NCBI RefSeq assembly: GCF_006542425.1
Contig: NZ_VFID01000012.1
Span: 124,001 to 188,000, forward strand
Direction: 5' to 3'
Length of the DNA stretch: 64,000 bases
Source of the DNA: Pseudoxanthomonas sp. z9
GTDB lineage: Bacteria; Pseudomonadota; Gammaproteobacteria; Xanthomonadales; Xanthomonadaceae
The translations under genes and the position numbers were made by a program. Shown in pieces: positions 37,268-46,101 of this stretch. Position 1 is the stretch's first letter. Each line of letters starts with the position of its first letter. The notes beneath the pieces were generated by a model, which was not told where the DNA came from, did not search any database, and saw only the letters and a program-made list of their open reading frames with translations.

Positions 37268-38827
37268 TTATGCGGCCGCCACTTCCTGGTTGGCAACGCG
37301 GCGATGGCGCAGCAGGCGGTTGGCCACGTCCAGCCACGCCAGCGCGGAGGCCTCGATGATGTCCTTGCTGGTGCCGGTGCCTTCGTATTCCTCGCCTTCG
37401 CAGCGCACCGACAGGCTGGCCTCGCCGCGCGCGTCGGCGCCGATGCCGACGCTGTGCACCTGGTAGCTCTCCAGTTGCAGCTGCACGCCGGTGGCGGCCG
37501 ACAGCGCGCCGAACAGGGCGTCCACCGGACCATTGCCCTGTGCGGTCTCGGCGACGCGGTTGCCGTCCGGATCCGACAGCTCGACCAGGGCGTTGGCGCG
37601 GCTGCCGACATCGCTGATGGTCATCGAGGCCAGGCGATAGCCATCGCTGACCGCGGCGTCCTGCATGAGCGCCTGCAGGTCGGCGTCGCCGACGACGCGC
37701 TGCTTTTCGCACAGCGCCTTGAACTGTTCGAACACCAGCTTCAGCTCGTCCTCGTCCAGCCAGTAGCCCAATGCGCGCAGGCGCTGTTCGACCGCGGCGC
37801 GGCCGCTGTGGCGGCCCAGCACCATCTGCGAGGACGGCCAGCCCACATCCTGCGGTTGCATGATTTCGTAGGTGCCGCGATGGCGCAGCATGCCGTGCTG
37901 GTGGATGCCGGACTCGTGGGCGAAGGCGTTGGCGCCGACGATCGCCTTGTTGCGCTGGACCGGCATGCCGACCAGTCGCGACAGCAACTGCGAGGTCGGC
38001 ACGATGCGGCGGGTGTCCACGCCGGTGTCCAGGTTGTAGAAAGCATTGCGGACCTTCAGCGCCATCACGATTTCCTCGATGGCGCAGTTGCCGGCACGCT
38101 CGCCGATGCCATTGATGGAACCCTCCACCTGGCGCGCGCCGCCCTCGATGGCGGCCAGCGAGTTGGCCACGGCCAGGCCCAGGTCGTTGTGGCAGTGGGT
38201 GCTGAACACCACCTTGTCCGCGCCGGGCACCTGCGCGATCACGCGCTGGAACATGCCGCGGATTTCCTCCGGGGTGGTGAAGCCGACCGTATCGGGCAGA
38301 TTGATGGTGCGGGCGCCGGCGGCGATCGCGGCGGCGACTACCTCGTGGAGGAAATCCTCCTCGGTGCGGGTGGCGTCCTCGGCGGAGAACTCGACGTCGT
38401 CGATATGCGCGCGCGCCATGCTGACGTGCTTGTGGACCGACTCCAGGACCTGCTCGCGGCTCATGCGCAGCTTGTGCTCGCGGTGCAGCGGGCTGGTCGA
38501 CAGGAACAGGTGCAGGCGCGGCCGGGCGGCGGCGGTGACCGTGCGCAGCGAGGTTTCGATGTCGGCGGGCAGGCAGCGCGACAGCACCGCCAGGGTGGTG
38601 TCGCGCAGTTCGCGCGCGATCAGCGCGTGCGCCTCGCGATCCGATTGCGAGCTGGCGGGGAAGCCGGTTTCGATGATGTCCACGCCCAGATCGGCCAGTC
38701 CGCGCGCCATCACCAGCTTCTGCTGCGGGGTCATGCTGCAGCCGGGCGATTGCTCGCCGTCGCGCAGGGTGGTATCGAAGATGCGGACGTGGTCGGACGG
38801 ATTGGATTCGGAAGTGTTCGTGTTCAC
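37268..38827 (-). CDS. leuA: 2-isopropylmalate synthase
   Basis: Condenses 2-oxoisovalerate with acetyl-CoA, the committed step of leucine synthesis, normally inhibited by leucine. Length 519 residues matches the bacterial type I enzyme. The signature [19 protein letters not shown] (about residues 14-32) and the metal-binding [10 protein letters not shown] and [20 protein letters not shown] blocks are intact. The C-terminal part (about 395-505) contains the allosteric domain ([20 protein letters not shown]). The ATG overlaps the ilvA stop (ATGA), giving coupled translation. Confidence 0.97.
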   Translation of the reverse strand: MNTNTSESNPSDHVRIFDTTLRDGEQSPGCSMTPQQKLVMARGLADLGVDIIETGFPASSQSDREAHALIARELRDTTLAVLSRCLPADIETSLRTVTAAARPRLHLFLSTSPLHREHKLRMSREQVLESVHKHVSMARAHIDDVEFSAEDATRTEEDFLHEVVAAAIAAGARTINLPDTVGFTTPEEIRGMFQRVIAQVPGADKVVFSTHCHNDLGLAVANSLAAIEGGARQVEGSINGIGERAGNCAIEEIVMALKVRNAFYNLDTGVDTRRIVPTSQLLSRLVGMPVQRNKAIVGANAFAHESGIHQHGMLRHRGTYEIMQPQDVGWPSSQMVLGRHSGRAAVEQRLRALGYWLDEDELKLVFEQFKALCEKQRVVGDADLQALMQDAAVSDGYRLASMTISDVGSRANALVELSDPDGNRVAETAQGNGPVDALFGALSAATGVQLQLESYQVHSVGIGADARGEASLSVRCEGEEYEGTGTSKDIIEASALAWLDVANRLLRHRRVANQEVAAA

Positions 38828-39948
38828 CAGCTGGATTCCTCTGCGACGGCGGCAGTGCGGCGCGAACGGGATACGGGCGGCACTGCGATGGAACGGGGTA
38901 TGGTCGGATTGCGCGGCGGGGTGCCGGCAAGCGAAGGGTCGCCTTCACGGTTGCGCCGGCGCGGTTTGCGCGGCGGGCGCGGACGTACCTCGGAGAGCAG
39001 CCGGGCCAGGACCGTGGCATCGATGTTCCCGCCGGACACCACCGCGCATTTGCGCTTGCCGGCCACGCGCCGGCCGGCGGCCAGCGCCAGCGCGCCGGCG
39101 CCTTCGGCGATGACGTGTTCCTCCAGTGCCAGCCGGACCAGGGTTTCGCGCAGTTCGGCCTCGCGCACGATGACCACGTCGTCCAGCAGGTTCGCGCACA
39201 GGCGACGGGTGATGAAACCGGGAATCTTGACCCGTACGCCGTCGGCCAGCGAAGCGGCCGGATCGCGCGCGGCGGTGTCGCCGCGGATGGCACGCGCCAT
39301 CGAGTCCACGCCTTCCACCTGCGCGCCGATCACGCGGATGCCCTGGGACTTCAGCGCCAGGGCGACGCCCGAGGCCAGACCGCCGCCGCCGATCGGGACA
39401 ATGACCACGTCCGGCGTGTGCGGTGCGATCTCTATGCCGACCGTGCCCTGTCCGGCGATCACGTCCGGGTCGTCGAACGCGGACAGGAAGCGGTAGCCGT
39501 TCTGTTCGGCCAGTTCGCGGGCGAAGGCAAAGGCTTCGTCGTAGCTGGCGCCGTGCTGGCGCACGGTCGCGCCCCAGTGGGCGACACCGGCGATCTTGGT
39601 TTCCGGCGCACCATGCGGCATCACCGTGATGGCCTGTACGCCCAGCCGGTAGGCGGCCCAGGCCACGCCCTGCGCGTGGTTGCCGGCGGAAGCGCAGATG
39701 ACCGGGCGGCCGTCGCCGCGCTCGCGCGCGGCCAGCAGGGCGTTCAATGCGCCACGCACCTTGTAGGAACCGGTGCGCTGCAGGTTTTCCAGTTTCAGCA
39801 TCACGCCGAAGCGTTCGGCATGATGCAACGGCGTCGGCGGCAGGTAGCGGCGCAGGCGCGCCTGCGCGGCCAGCACGTCGGCCACGCTGACCCGGACGTC
39901 ACCGACGTCCGGGTCTTCGCTGCTGGCGGCGCGGCCGGCATCAGGCAT
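38824..39948 (-). CDS. ilvA: Threonine dehydratase lacking the ACT regulatory domain
   Basis: PLP enzyme converting threonine to 2-oxobutyrate, the entry to isoleucine synthesis. Length 374 residues. The PLP Lys is in [20 protein letters not shown] (about residue 62), and the glycine loop is [16 protein letters not shown]. The catalytic domain ends near residue 318; unlike E. coli IlvA (about 514 residues) there is no C-terminal ACT pair, so the enzyme is TdcB-like in shape. Instead it has a 55-residue basic, proline-rich tail (for example [16 protein letters not shown]) that runs into leuA. Operon position argues for a biosynthetic role. Confidence 0.93.
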   Translation of the reverse strand: MPDAGRAASSEDPDVGDVRVSVADVLAAQARLRRYLPPTPLHHAERFGVMLKLENLQRTGSYKVRGALNALLAARERGDGRPVICASAGNHAQGVAWAAYRLGVQAITVMPHGAPETKIAGVAHWGATVRQHGASYDEAFAFARELAEQNGYRFLSAFDDPDVIAGQGTVGIEIAPHTPDVVIVPIGGGGLASGVALALKSQGIRVIGAQVEGVDSMARAIRGDTAARDPAASLADGVRVKIPGFITRRLCANLLDDVVIVREAELRETLVRLALEEHVIAEGAGALALAAGRRVAGKRKCAVVSGGNIDATVLARLLSEVRPRPPRKPRRRNREGDPSLAGTPPRNPTIPRSIAVPPVSRSRRTAAVAEESSW

Positions 39949-40027
39949 CGCGGCACGCGAACGGCTGATGTTGAAGAAGACGCCTCCGGACGTGGGTGCC
40001 GACGGCGTGGACGGACAACGTGTTCAT
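39941..40027 (-). CDS. Possible 28-codon coupling micro-ORF between ilvM and ilvA
   Basis: An open frame of 28 codons fills the gap between ilvM and ilvA. Its ATG overlaps the ilvM stop (TGATGA arrangement), and its TGA overlaps the second and third codons of ilvA, so a ribosome finishing ilvM could translate it and re-initiate at ilvA. The peptide (begins MNTLSVHAVG, then arginine-rich) resembles nothing known. It may be only a spacer, or an upstream ORF that tunes ilvA. No ribosome site of its own is seen. Confidence 0.35.
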   Translation of the reverse strand: MNTLSVHAVGTHVRRRLLQHQPFACRDA

Positions 40028-40278
40028 CACGCGGCCTCCCCGGAATCGACGGCGGTGATCTCGACCGATTCGCAGTCGTAGATCTTCTGCATCTGCAGGC
40101 GCAGGGTTTCGGGCGGGCGCTGGCCGTCGACGACCAGCTGCACGCGCCAGCGTCCGTCGGACGGGGCGGGTTCGCCGCTGATCGCGCGCGGCGCGAAGCC
40201 GCGTCGCTCGGCCATGCCGATCACGCGCGTCAGCGCGCCCTCGGCGGGTTTCAGCACCAGGTCAAGCCGGTATCGCAT
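40027..40278 (-). CDS. ilvM: Acetolactate synthase small subunit (ACT domain, IlvM-like)
   Basis: Regulatory partner of IlvG, 83 residues. A single ACT-type fold is suggested by [26 protein letters not shown] at the N-terminus and RLQMQKIYDCESVEITAV at the C-terminus, the pattern of the short IlvM subunits of isozyme II rather than the longer IlvH. Its start lies 17 nt inside the end of ilvG, indicating coupling. ATG at 40278 is the only plausible start. Confidence 0.9.
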   Translation of the reverse strand: MRYRLDLVLKPAEGALTRVIGMAERRGFAPRAISGEPAPSDGRWRVQLVVDGQRPPETLRLQMQKIYDCESVEITAVDSGEAA

Positions 40279-41986
40279 GGGAGGAGGGCTCCGGACTCTG
40301 CTTGGCGGGATTGCCGTCCAGCATCGAGCTGTTGGCATGGTTGGGCGGCACCAGCGGCCAGACATTGGCCTTGATGTCGATGGCGACGTGCAGCAGCGCG
40401 GGACCGGGCTGGGCCAGCAGTTCGGCCAATGCGTCGTCGACCTGGTTGCGCAGTTCGATGCGGCGGGCGGGAATGCCGAACACCTGTGCCAGCGCGGCGA
40501 AGTCCGGGTTGTCGGACAGGTCGATCTCGCTGTAGCGCTCGGCGAAGAACAGTTCCTGCCATTGCCGGACCATGCCCAGCGCGCTGTTGTCCAGCAGCAC
40601 GATCTTCACCGGCAGCTTGCAGCGGGCGATGGTGGCCAGCTCCTGCACGTTCATCATGAAGCTGCCGTCGCCACTGACCAGCACGACGGTGCGATCCGGG
40701 CAGGCGAACTGCGCGCCCATCGCCGCCGGCAGGCCGAACCCCATCGTGCCCAGCGCGCCGCTGGTCAGGTGGTTGCGCGGGTGGCCGAACTTGCAGTGCT
40801 GGGCCACCCACATCTGGTGCTGGCCGACGTCGCAGGCGACGATGGTGTCGGCGGGCGCCACTTCGGTCAGCCGCTTCAGCAGGGCCGGCGCGTAGATGTC
40901 GCTGCCCGGTGCGTCATAGCGGAAGCCATGCCGCTCGCGGTTGCCGGCGCAGCGCTTGCGCCACTCCTCGCAGGTGCTGCGTGCCGCGCCCAGGGCCCGC
41001 AGGCCGGTGGCGACGTCGCCCGGAATGGCGATGTCTGCATCGCGCAGCTTGGAGATTTCATAGGCGTCGGCGTCCAGGTGCACGACCCGTGCGAACGGCG
41101 CGAACTCGGCCAGCTTGCCGGTGGCGCGATCATCGAAGCGCGCGCCGACGACCACCAGCAGATCCGCTTCCTGCACCGCCATGTTGGCGGCGCGGGTACC
41201 GTGCATGCCCAGCATGCCCAGGAACTGCGGGTGGTTGCCGGGCAGTGCGCCCAGGGCGCGCAGGGTCAACACGGTCGGGATGCGGGTGGCCTCGACGAAC
41301 TGGCGGAACGCATCCACCGCGTCGGCCAGGGCGATGCCGCCGCCGCCATAGATCACCGGCTTCTCGGCGCCGGCGATCGCCGCCAGCGCTTCGGCCAGCC
41401 GCGCGTCCGCCGGGGCTGGCACCGGATCGACCGCGGCCGGGACGTGATCGGGCAGATGCGAGGCATCGGCCATCTGCACGTCCTTGGGCAGATCGATCAG
41501 TACCGGTCCCGGACGGCCTTCGCGCGCGATGCGGAAGGCTTCGCGCACCATCTCCGGCAGATCCTCGACGCGTCGTGCCAGGAAGCTGTGCTTGACGATC
41601 GGCATGGTCAGGCCGAACACGTCCAGTTCCTGGAACGCATCCGTGCCCATCAGCGGGGTGGCGACCTGCCCGGTCAGGCAGACCATCGGCACCGAATCCA
41701 GCATCGCATCGGCGATGCCGGTGACCAGGTTGGACGCGCCGGGGCCGGAGGTGGCCACGCACACGCCCACCTTGCCACTGGCGCGGGCGTAGCCGTTGGC
41801 GGCCAGCGCCGCGCCCTGCTCATGGCGCACCAGGATGTGCTTGAGCGAAGAGTCCACCAGCGCGTCGTAGAACGGCATGATGGTGCCGCCCGGATAGCCG
41901 AACAGCGTGTCCACGCCTTCGGCCTCCAGGGCCAGGGTCAACCAGCGGGCGCCATTGCGCGGGGCAGCGGCAGCGTCGGCGTTCAT
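40262..41986 (-). CDS. ilvG: Acetolactate synthase large subunit
   Basis: Thiamine-diphosphate enzyme making acetolactate and acetohydroxybutyrate for valine, leucine and isoleucine synthesis. Length 574 residues. The catalytic Glu region is [15 protein letters not shown] ... [19 protein letters not shown] (about residues 28-70). The TPP-binding block is [20 protein letters not shown], and the FAD-related middle domain includes [20 protein letters not shown]. The ATG overlaps the ilvC stop (ATGA). The partner with a short ACT subunit suggests an isozyme II-like enzyme. Confidence 0.96.
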   Translation of the reverse strand: MNADAAAAPRNGARWLTLALEAEGVDTLFGYPGGTIMPFYDALVDSSLKHILVRHEQGAALAANGYARASGKVGVCVATSGPGASNLVTGIADAMLDSVPMVCLTGQVATPLMGTDAFQELDVFGLTMPIVKHSFLARRVEDLPEMVREAFRIAREGRPGPVLIDLPKDVQMADASHLPDHVPAAVDPVPAPADARLAEALAAIAGAEKPVIYGGGGIALADAVDAFRQFVEATRIPTVLTLRALGALPGNHPQFLGMLGMHGTRAANMAVQEADLLVVVGARFDDRATGKLAEFAPFARVVHLDADAYEISKLRDADIAIPGDVATGLRALGAARSTCEEWRKRCAGNRERHGFRYDAPGSDIYAPALLKRLTEVAPADTIVACDVGQHQMWVAQHCKFGHPRNHLTSGALGTMGFGLPAAMGAQFACPDRTVVLVSGDGSFMMNVQELATIARCKLPVKIVLLDNSALGMVRQWQELFFAERYSEIDLSDNPDFAALAQVFGIPARRIELRNQVDDALAELLAQPGPALLHVAIDIKANVWPLVPPNHANSSMLDGNPAKQSPEPSSHAIPA

Positions 41987-42993
41987 GCGGCGGCGGCCTG
42001 TTCTGTATCGGGTTGGGAGGCGTTGGCCTGCAGCCACACCATCTTGGCGCGCAGCTGCTTGCCGACGACTTCGATCGGATGCTCCAGATCGGCCTGCTTG
42101 TACTTCTTGTAGTTCGGCAGGCCGGCTTCGTACTCGGCGATCCAGTTCTTGGTGAAAGTGCCGTCCTGGATGTCCTTCAGGACATCCTTCATGCGTGCCT
42201 TGGTGCCGGCATCGATCACGCGCGGGCCGCTGACGTAGTCGCCGTACTGGGCGGTCTCGGAGACGAATTCCAGCATGCGGGTGATGCCGCCTTCGTAGAA
42301 CAGGTCGACGATCAGCTTCAGCTCGTGCAGGACTTCGTAGTAGGCGATTTCCGGCTGGTAGCCGGCTTCCACCAGGGTCTCGAAGCCGGCCTGCACCAGC
42401 GAGGAGGCGCCGCCGCACAGCACGGCCTGCTCGCCGAACAGATCGGTTTCGGTCTCTTCCTTGAAGCTGGTCTTGATGATGTTGGCGCGGGCGCCGCCCA
42501 GGCCGGCGGCGTAGGCCAGCGCCAGCGCCTCGGCCTGGCCGCTCTTGTCCTGGTAGACGGCATAGATGCAGGGCACGCCACGGCCGATTTCGTACTCGCG
42601 GCGGACCAGCGCGCCCGGGCCCTTGGGTGCGACCAGCACCACGTCCAGATCCTCGCGCGGGCTGATCAGGCCGTAGTGGACGTTGAGGCCGTGGGCGAAC
42701 AGCAGGCAGGCGCCAGGCTTCATGTTCGGCGCCAGCACCTCGTTGTAGAGCTGCTTCTGGACCATGTCCGGGGTCAGCACGGCGACCAGGTCGGCGTCCT
42801 TCACGGCCTCGGCCGGCGACTTGACCAGGAAACCGTCGGCCTGGGCCTTGGCCTCGGTGGGACCGCCCGGGCGCAGGCCCACGGTGACGTCGAAACCGGA
42901 TTCGCGCAGGTTCAGCGCGTGCGCGCGGCCCTGGCTGCCGTAGCCGACGACGGCGATCTTGGGTTGCGGGGCGGAGGAGGCGGCGGTGGTCAT
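41983..42993 (-). CDS. ilvC: Ketol-acid reductoisomerase (class I)
   Basis: NADPH enzyme converting acetolactate-type products to dihydroxy acids, second step of valine/isoleucine synthesis. Length 336 residues is the short class I form. The N-terminal Rossmann motif is [19 protein letters not shown] (about residues 17-35); [20 protein letters not shown] and the C-terminal helical domain with [20 protein letters not shown] (metal-binding Glu residues) follow. It is the first structural gene after the leader peptide and attenuator. Confidence 0.97.
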   Translation of the reverse strand: MTTAASSAPQPKIAVVGYGSQGRAHALNLRESGFDVTVGLRPGGPTEAKAQADGFLVKSPAEAVKDADLVAVLTPDMVQKQLYNEVLAPNMKPGACLLFAHGLNVHYGLISPREDLDVVLVAPKGPGALVRREYEIGRGVPCIYAVYQDKSGQAEALALAYAAGLGGARANIIKTSFKEETETDLFGEQAVLCGGASSLVQAGFETLVEAGYQPEIAYYEVLHELKLIVDLFYEGGITRMLEFVSETAQYGDYVSGPRVIDAGTKARMKDVLKDIQDGTFTKNWIAEYEAGLPNYKKYKQADLEHPIEVVGKQLRAKMVWLQANASQPDTEQAAAA

Positions 42994-43045
42994 TTTCGGG
43001 GTTCCTGGGTTGGGAAGGGCAGGGTGGGTTGGAAACTGCGGCAAC

Positions 43046-43078
43046 AAAAAACCCCGCACTTCTCAGTGCGGGGTTTTT
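43046..43078 (-). terminator. Attenuator terminator of the ilv-leu operon
   Basis: CCCCGCACT-(4 nt)-AGTGCGGGG forms a 9-bp stem, extended by A/T pairs, and is followed on the minus strand by a run of six T. It lies between the leader peptide stop (43102) and the ilvC start (42993), which is where an attenuator terminator should be. Alternative antiterminator pairings were not modelled. Confidence 0.85.
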
Positions 43079-43101
43079 GCGAATCTGGCGTTGTTTTCTG
43101 C

Positions 43102-43218
43102 TTACACGCCGGTTCGTCCCGCACCTGTTGGCGAGGTAATAAGGACGACGACGAGAATGGAGGCCGCGCTGGGCGCGGTCCGCAGGTCGTGGGTCGGGGG
43201 CGTGTGGCGATGCAACAT
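43102..43218 (-). CDS. ilv leader peptide
   Basis: A 38-codon ORF upstream of ilvC encodes a peptide with a cluster of regulatory residues, ILVVVLIT (residues 21-28: isoleucine, leucine, valines, leucine, isoleucine, threonine), followed by a stop 24 nt before the terminator hairpin. This is the signature of translational attenuation: shortage of charged Ile, Val, Leu (or Thr) tRNAs would stall the ribosome and prevent termination. TTGACA lies at 43249-43254 but no good -10 is seen, so the promoter and the exact start of the leader are uncertain. Confidence 0.85.
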   Translation of the reverse strand: MLHRHTPPTHDLRTAPSAASILVVVLITSPTGAGRTGV

Positions 43219-43308
43219 GCGGCAAGGGAAACATGCCCGTTCGAGCCTTGTCAAGCGCGTCGGGAAAATTTTCGGTAATGTCCCGATGAGAGGCCGGTTT
43301 GCGTGGCG

Positions 43309-43328
43309 ATGGTTGCAACTGCAACCAT
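43309..43328. promoter_or_regulatory. 20-bp perfect palindrome in the ilvC-ilvD intergenic region
   Basis: ATGGTTGCAACTGCAACCAT has two perfect 9-bp arms around a 2-bp centre. It lies 53 nt before the ilvD start and 91 nt upstream of the ilv leader. Such a symmetric site suggests binding of a dimeric regulator of both divergent units; a hairpin in the ilvD leader RNA is the alternative. Confidence 0.55.
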
Positions 43329-43380
43329 GAAAAGCCCGCAGAATCGCCGCCTTCCGCGCAACACGACTCCCCCGCAGACC

Positions 43381-45222
43381 ATGCCTGAATACCGATCCAA
43401 GACCTCCACCCATGGGCGCAACATGGCCGGTGCCCGTGCGCTCTGGCGCGCCACCGGCATGAAGGACGGCGATTTCCAGAAGCCGATCATCGCCATCGCC
43501 AACTCGTTCACCCAGTTCGTGCCGGGCCACGTGCACCTGAAGGATCTCGGCCAGCTGGTCGCGCGCGAGATCGAGCGGGTCGGCGGCGTGGCCAAGGAAT
43601 TCGACACCATCGCGGTCGACGACGGCATCGCGATGGGCCATGACGGCATGCTCTACTCGCTGCCCAGCCGCGAGGTCATCGCCGACTCGGTGGAGTACAT
43701 GGTCAATGCGCACTGCGCCGATGCGCTGGTGTGCATTTCCAACTGCGACAAGATCACCCCGGGCATGCTGATGGCCGCGCTGCGGCTGAACATCCCCACC
43801 GTGTTCGTATCCGGCGGGCCGATGGAGGCGGGCAAGACGCGGCTGGCCGATCACAAGCTGGATCTCATCGACGCGATGGTGATGGCGGCGGATCCGAATG
43901 CCAGCGACGAGGCGGTGGCGGCGGTCGAGCGCAGCGCGTGCCCGACCTGCGGTTCCTGCTCGGGCATGTTCACCGCCAACTCGATGAACTGCCTGACCGA
44001 AGCCTTGGGCCTGTCGTTGCCGGGCAACGGCACGGTGGTCGCCACCCACGCCGATCGCGAGCAGCTGTTCCTGCGCGCCGGCCGGCTGGCGGTCGAACTG
44101 TGCCACCGCTGGTACGGCGGCGAGGATCCGACCGCGCTGCCGCGCGGCATCGCCACCTTCGAGGCTTTCGAGAACGCGATGACCCTGGACATCGCGATGG
44201 GCGGTTCGACCAACACCATCCTGCACCTGTTGGCGGCCGCACAGGAAGGCGAGGTGGCGTTCGACATGCGCGACATCGACCGGCTGTCACGGCGCGTGCC
44301 TCAACTGTGCAAGGTCGCGCCGAACACCCAGAAGTACCACATCGAGGATGTGCACCGGGCCGGCGGCATCATGGCGATCCTGGGCGAACTGGCGCGCGGC
44401 GGGCTGCTGCACACGCAGGTGGCGACGGTGCACGCGAAGACGCTGGGCGACGCGATCGCGCAGTGGGACGTGGGCGTGGTGGACGACGAGAAGGTCCACA
44501 CCTTCTACAAGGCCGGGCCGGCCGGCATCCCGACCCAGGTCGCCTTCAGCCAGGCCACCCGCTGGCCGTCGCTGGACACCGATCGCGCCGAGGGCTGCAT
44601 CCGCGACGTCGAACACGCCTTCTCGCAGGAAGGCGGGCTGGCGGTGCTGTACGGCAACATCGCCCGCGACGGTTGCGTGGTGAAGACCGCGGGCGTCGAC
44701 GAATCCATCCACGTGTTCGAGGGCAACGCGCGTGTCTACGAAAGCCAGGACGCCGCGGTGAAGGGCATCCTCGGCGACGAGGTGAAGGCCGGCGACGTGG
44801 TGGTGATCCGCTACGAAGGGCCAAAGGGCGGGCCGGGCATGCAGGAAATGCTGTATCCGACCAGCTACCTGAAATCCAGGGGCCTGGGCAAGCAATGCGC
44901 ACTGCTGACCGATGGGCGCTTCTCGGGTGGAACGTCCGGGCTGTCGATCGGCCATGCCTCGCCGGAAGCGGCGGCGGGCGGTGCGATTGGCCTGGTCCGC
45001 GACGGCGATCGCATCCGCATCGACATTCCCGCTCGCGGCATCAACCTGCTGGTGGACGAGGCGGAACTGGCCGCGCGCCGCGCCGAACAGGACGCGCGCG
45101 GATGGAAACCCGCGCAACCACGCGCGCGCCGGGTGACCACCGCGCTCAAGGCCTACGCCCTGCTCGCCACCAGCGCCGACAAGGGCGCGGTGCGCGACAA
45201 GGCGTTGTTGGACAACGCATGA
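43381..45222 (+). CDS. ilvD: Dihydroxy-acid dehydratase
   Basis: Iron-sulfur enzyme for the third step of isoleucine/valine synthesis. Length 613 residues. The N-terminus [21 protein letters not shown] matches the family closely in its first 20 residues, so the ATG at 43381 is used although the frame is open earlier. Cluster ligands are in [17 protein letters not shown] and [16 protein letters not shown] (about residues 116-210); [15 protein letters not shown] and [12 protein letters not shown] are further family blocks. It is divergent from the ilv-leu operon and its stop overlaps the next gene. Confidence 0.97.
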   Translation: MPEYRSKTSTHGRNMAGARALWRATGMKDGDFQKPIIAIANSFTQFVPGHVHLKDLGQLVAREIERVGGVAKEFDTIAVDDGIAMGHDGMLYSLPSREVIADSVEYMVNAHCADALVCISNCDKITPGMLMAALRLNIPTVFVSGGPMEAGKTRLADHKLDLIDAMVMAADPNASDEAVAAVERSACPTCGSCSGMFTANSMNCLTEALGLSLPGNGTVVATHADREQLFLRAGRLAVELCHRWYGGEDPTALPRGIATFEAFENAMTLDIAMGGSTNTILHLLAAAQEGEVAFDMRDIDRLSRRVPQLCKVAPNTQKYHIEDVHRAGGIMAILGELARGGLLHTQVATVHAKTLGDAIAQWDVGVVDDEKVHTFYKAGPAGIPTQVAFSQATRWPSLDTDRAEGCIRDVEHAFSQEGGLAVLYGNIARDGCVVKTAGVDESIHVFEGNARVYESQDAAVKGILGDEVKAGDVVVIRYEGPKGGPGMQEMLYPTSYLKSRGLGKQCALLTDGRFSGGTSGLSIGHASPEAAAGGAIGLVRDGDRIRIDIPARGINLLVDEAELAARRAEQDARGWKPAQPRARRVTTALKAYALLATSADKGAVRDKALLDNA

Positions 45223-46085
45223 GACCGCGCATGCTTCGACGGGCGGCCCGCCTCGCGGGTGGTATCGCACTCGCATCGCTGGCCGCGTCCGCCCTGGCGG
45301 TGGACTCCGAACCACTGGTGGTGGCTACCTATGCCTATCCGCAGCGGGATCGGGCGGCGGCGATCCGGCCGCTGGCCGACTACCTTGGCCGTCGCCTGCA
45401 GCGTCCCGTCGAAGTGCGCGTGTTGCCGTCGCCCAGCGCGCTGATTGCGGGCCTGGCGGCGGGAGACGTCGATGTCGCGGTACCCAACCTGCATGGTTAC
45501 CTGCAGGCGTTGCGGTTGCCGCCGGGCAGCGTCGCCACGCTGCCGGTACCGGATGTTCCCGCCGCCCAGGCGCAGCGTTATCGCGCGGTGATCGTCGCGA
45601 GCCGGCCATTGGCGGGGAAGGCGCTTGCCGTAGAGGCCGCAACGCTCCGGTTGGCGCTGGTCGGCCGCGATTCGGCGTCGGGCGGGTTCGTGCCGCGCGG
45701 CGGACTGGCGGAATTGGGTATCGCGAATCCGGAAACCGCATTCGCACGGGTCGACTACGCAGGCTCCCATGCCGCGTCGCTGGCCTGGTTGAAGGAAGGC
45801 CGCGCCGACGTGGTCGCGTTGGCGGCGGACGTGTATGACGCGGAACCGCAGTCTGACCTGCACGAACTCTGGCGCTCGCCGGTCATTCCGCCCGGGCCGC
45901 TGCTGTGCCGGCCCGCCGCCGATCGGGACTGCGCCGCGATCGGTGGCGAACTGCTGGTCGCCGATCAGCATGATCCCGCGGTGATGGCGGGGCTGCGCGC
46001 CGGCTGGCCGGAGTTCGGCGACGCGGTGCGGCTGGTACCCGCCGACGAGGCGATGCTGGCGGAAATGGCCGGCCGGATCGACTGA
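45219..46085 (+). CDS. PhnD/SsuA/transferrin-family substrate-binding protein
   Basis: Periplasmic binding protein-like, 288 residues, with a signal peptide ([17 protein letters not shown], cleavage near 29). [29 protein letters not shown] and [35 protein letters not shown] are the PhnD-like blocks found in phosphonate or two-component sensor-associated binding proteins. No ABC permease or kinase is nearby, so it may act as an orphan sensor input. The ATG overlaps the ilvD stop (ATGA), so it is co-translated with an amino-acid biosynthesis gene, which is unexplained. An ATG at 45231 is the alternative start. Confidence 0.8.
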   Translation: MRPRMLRRAARLAGGIALASLAASALAVDSEPLVVATYAYPQRDRAAAIRPLADYLGRRLQRPVEVRVLPSPSALIAGLAAGDVDVAVPNLHGYLQALRLPPGSVATLPVPDVPAAQAQRYRAVIVASRPLAGKALAVEAATLRLALVGRDSASGGFVPRGGLAELGIANPETAFARVDYAGSHAASLAWLKEGRADVVALAADVYDAEPQSDLHELWRSPVIPPGPLLCRPAADRDCAAIGGELLVADQHDPAVMAGLRAGWPEFGDAVRLVPADEAMLAEMAGRID

Positions 46086-46101
46086 CGGCGAGCGCCGTCA
46101 G
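46082..46101. terminator. Hairpin spanning both convergent stop codons
   Basis: CTGACGGC-GAGC-GCCGTCAG is a perfect 8-bp stem with a 4-nt loop. The TGA of the binding protein gene (46083-46085) and the stop of the BCCT gene (46098-46100, minus strand) sit in opposite arms. There is no T-tract. Confidence 0.5.

Noticed and set aside
43219-43254. TTGACA at 43249-43254 as the ilv-leu promoter
   Set aside because: No acceptable -10 sequence lies 16-18 nt away, and transcription from it would start almost at the leader ATG. It is kept only as a remark.
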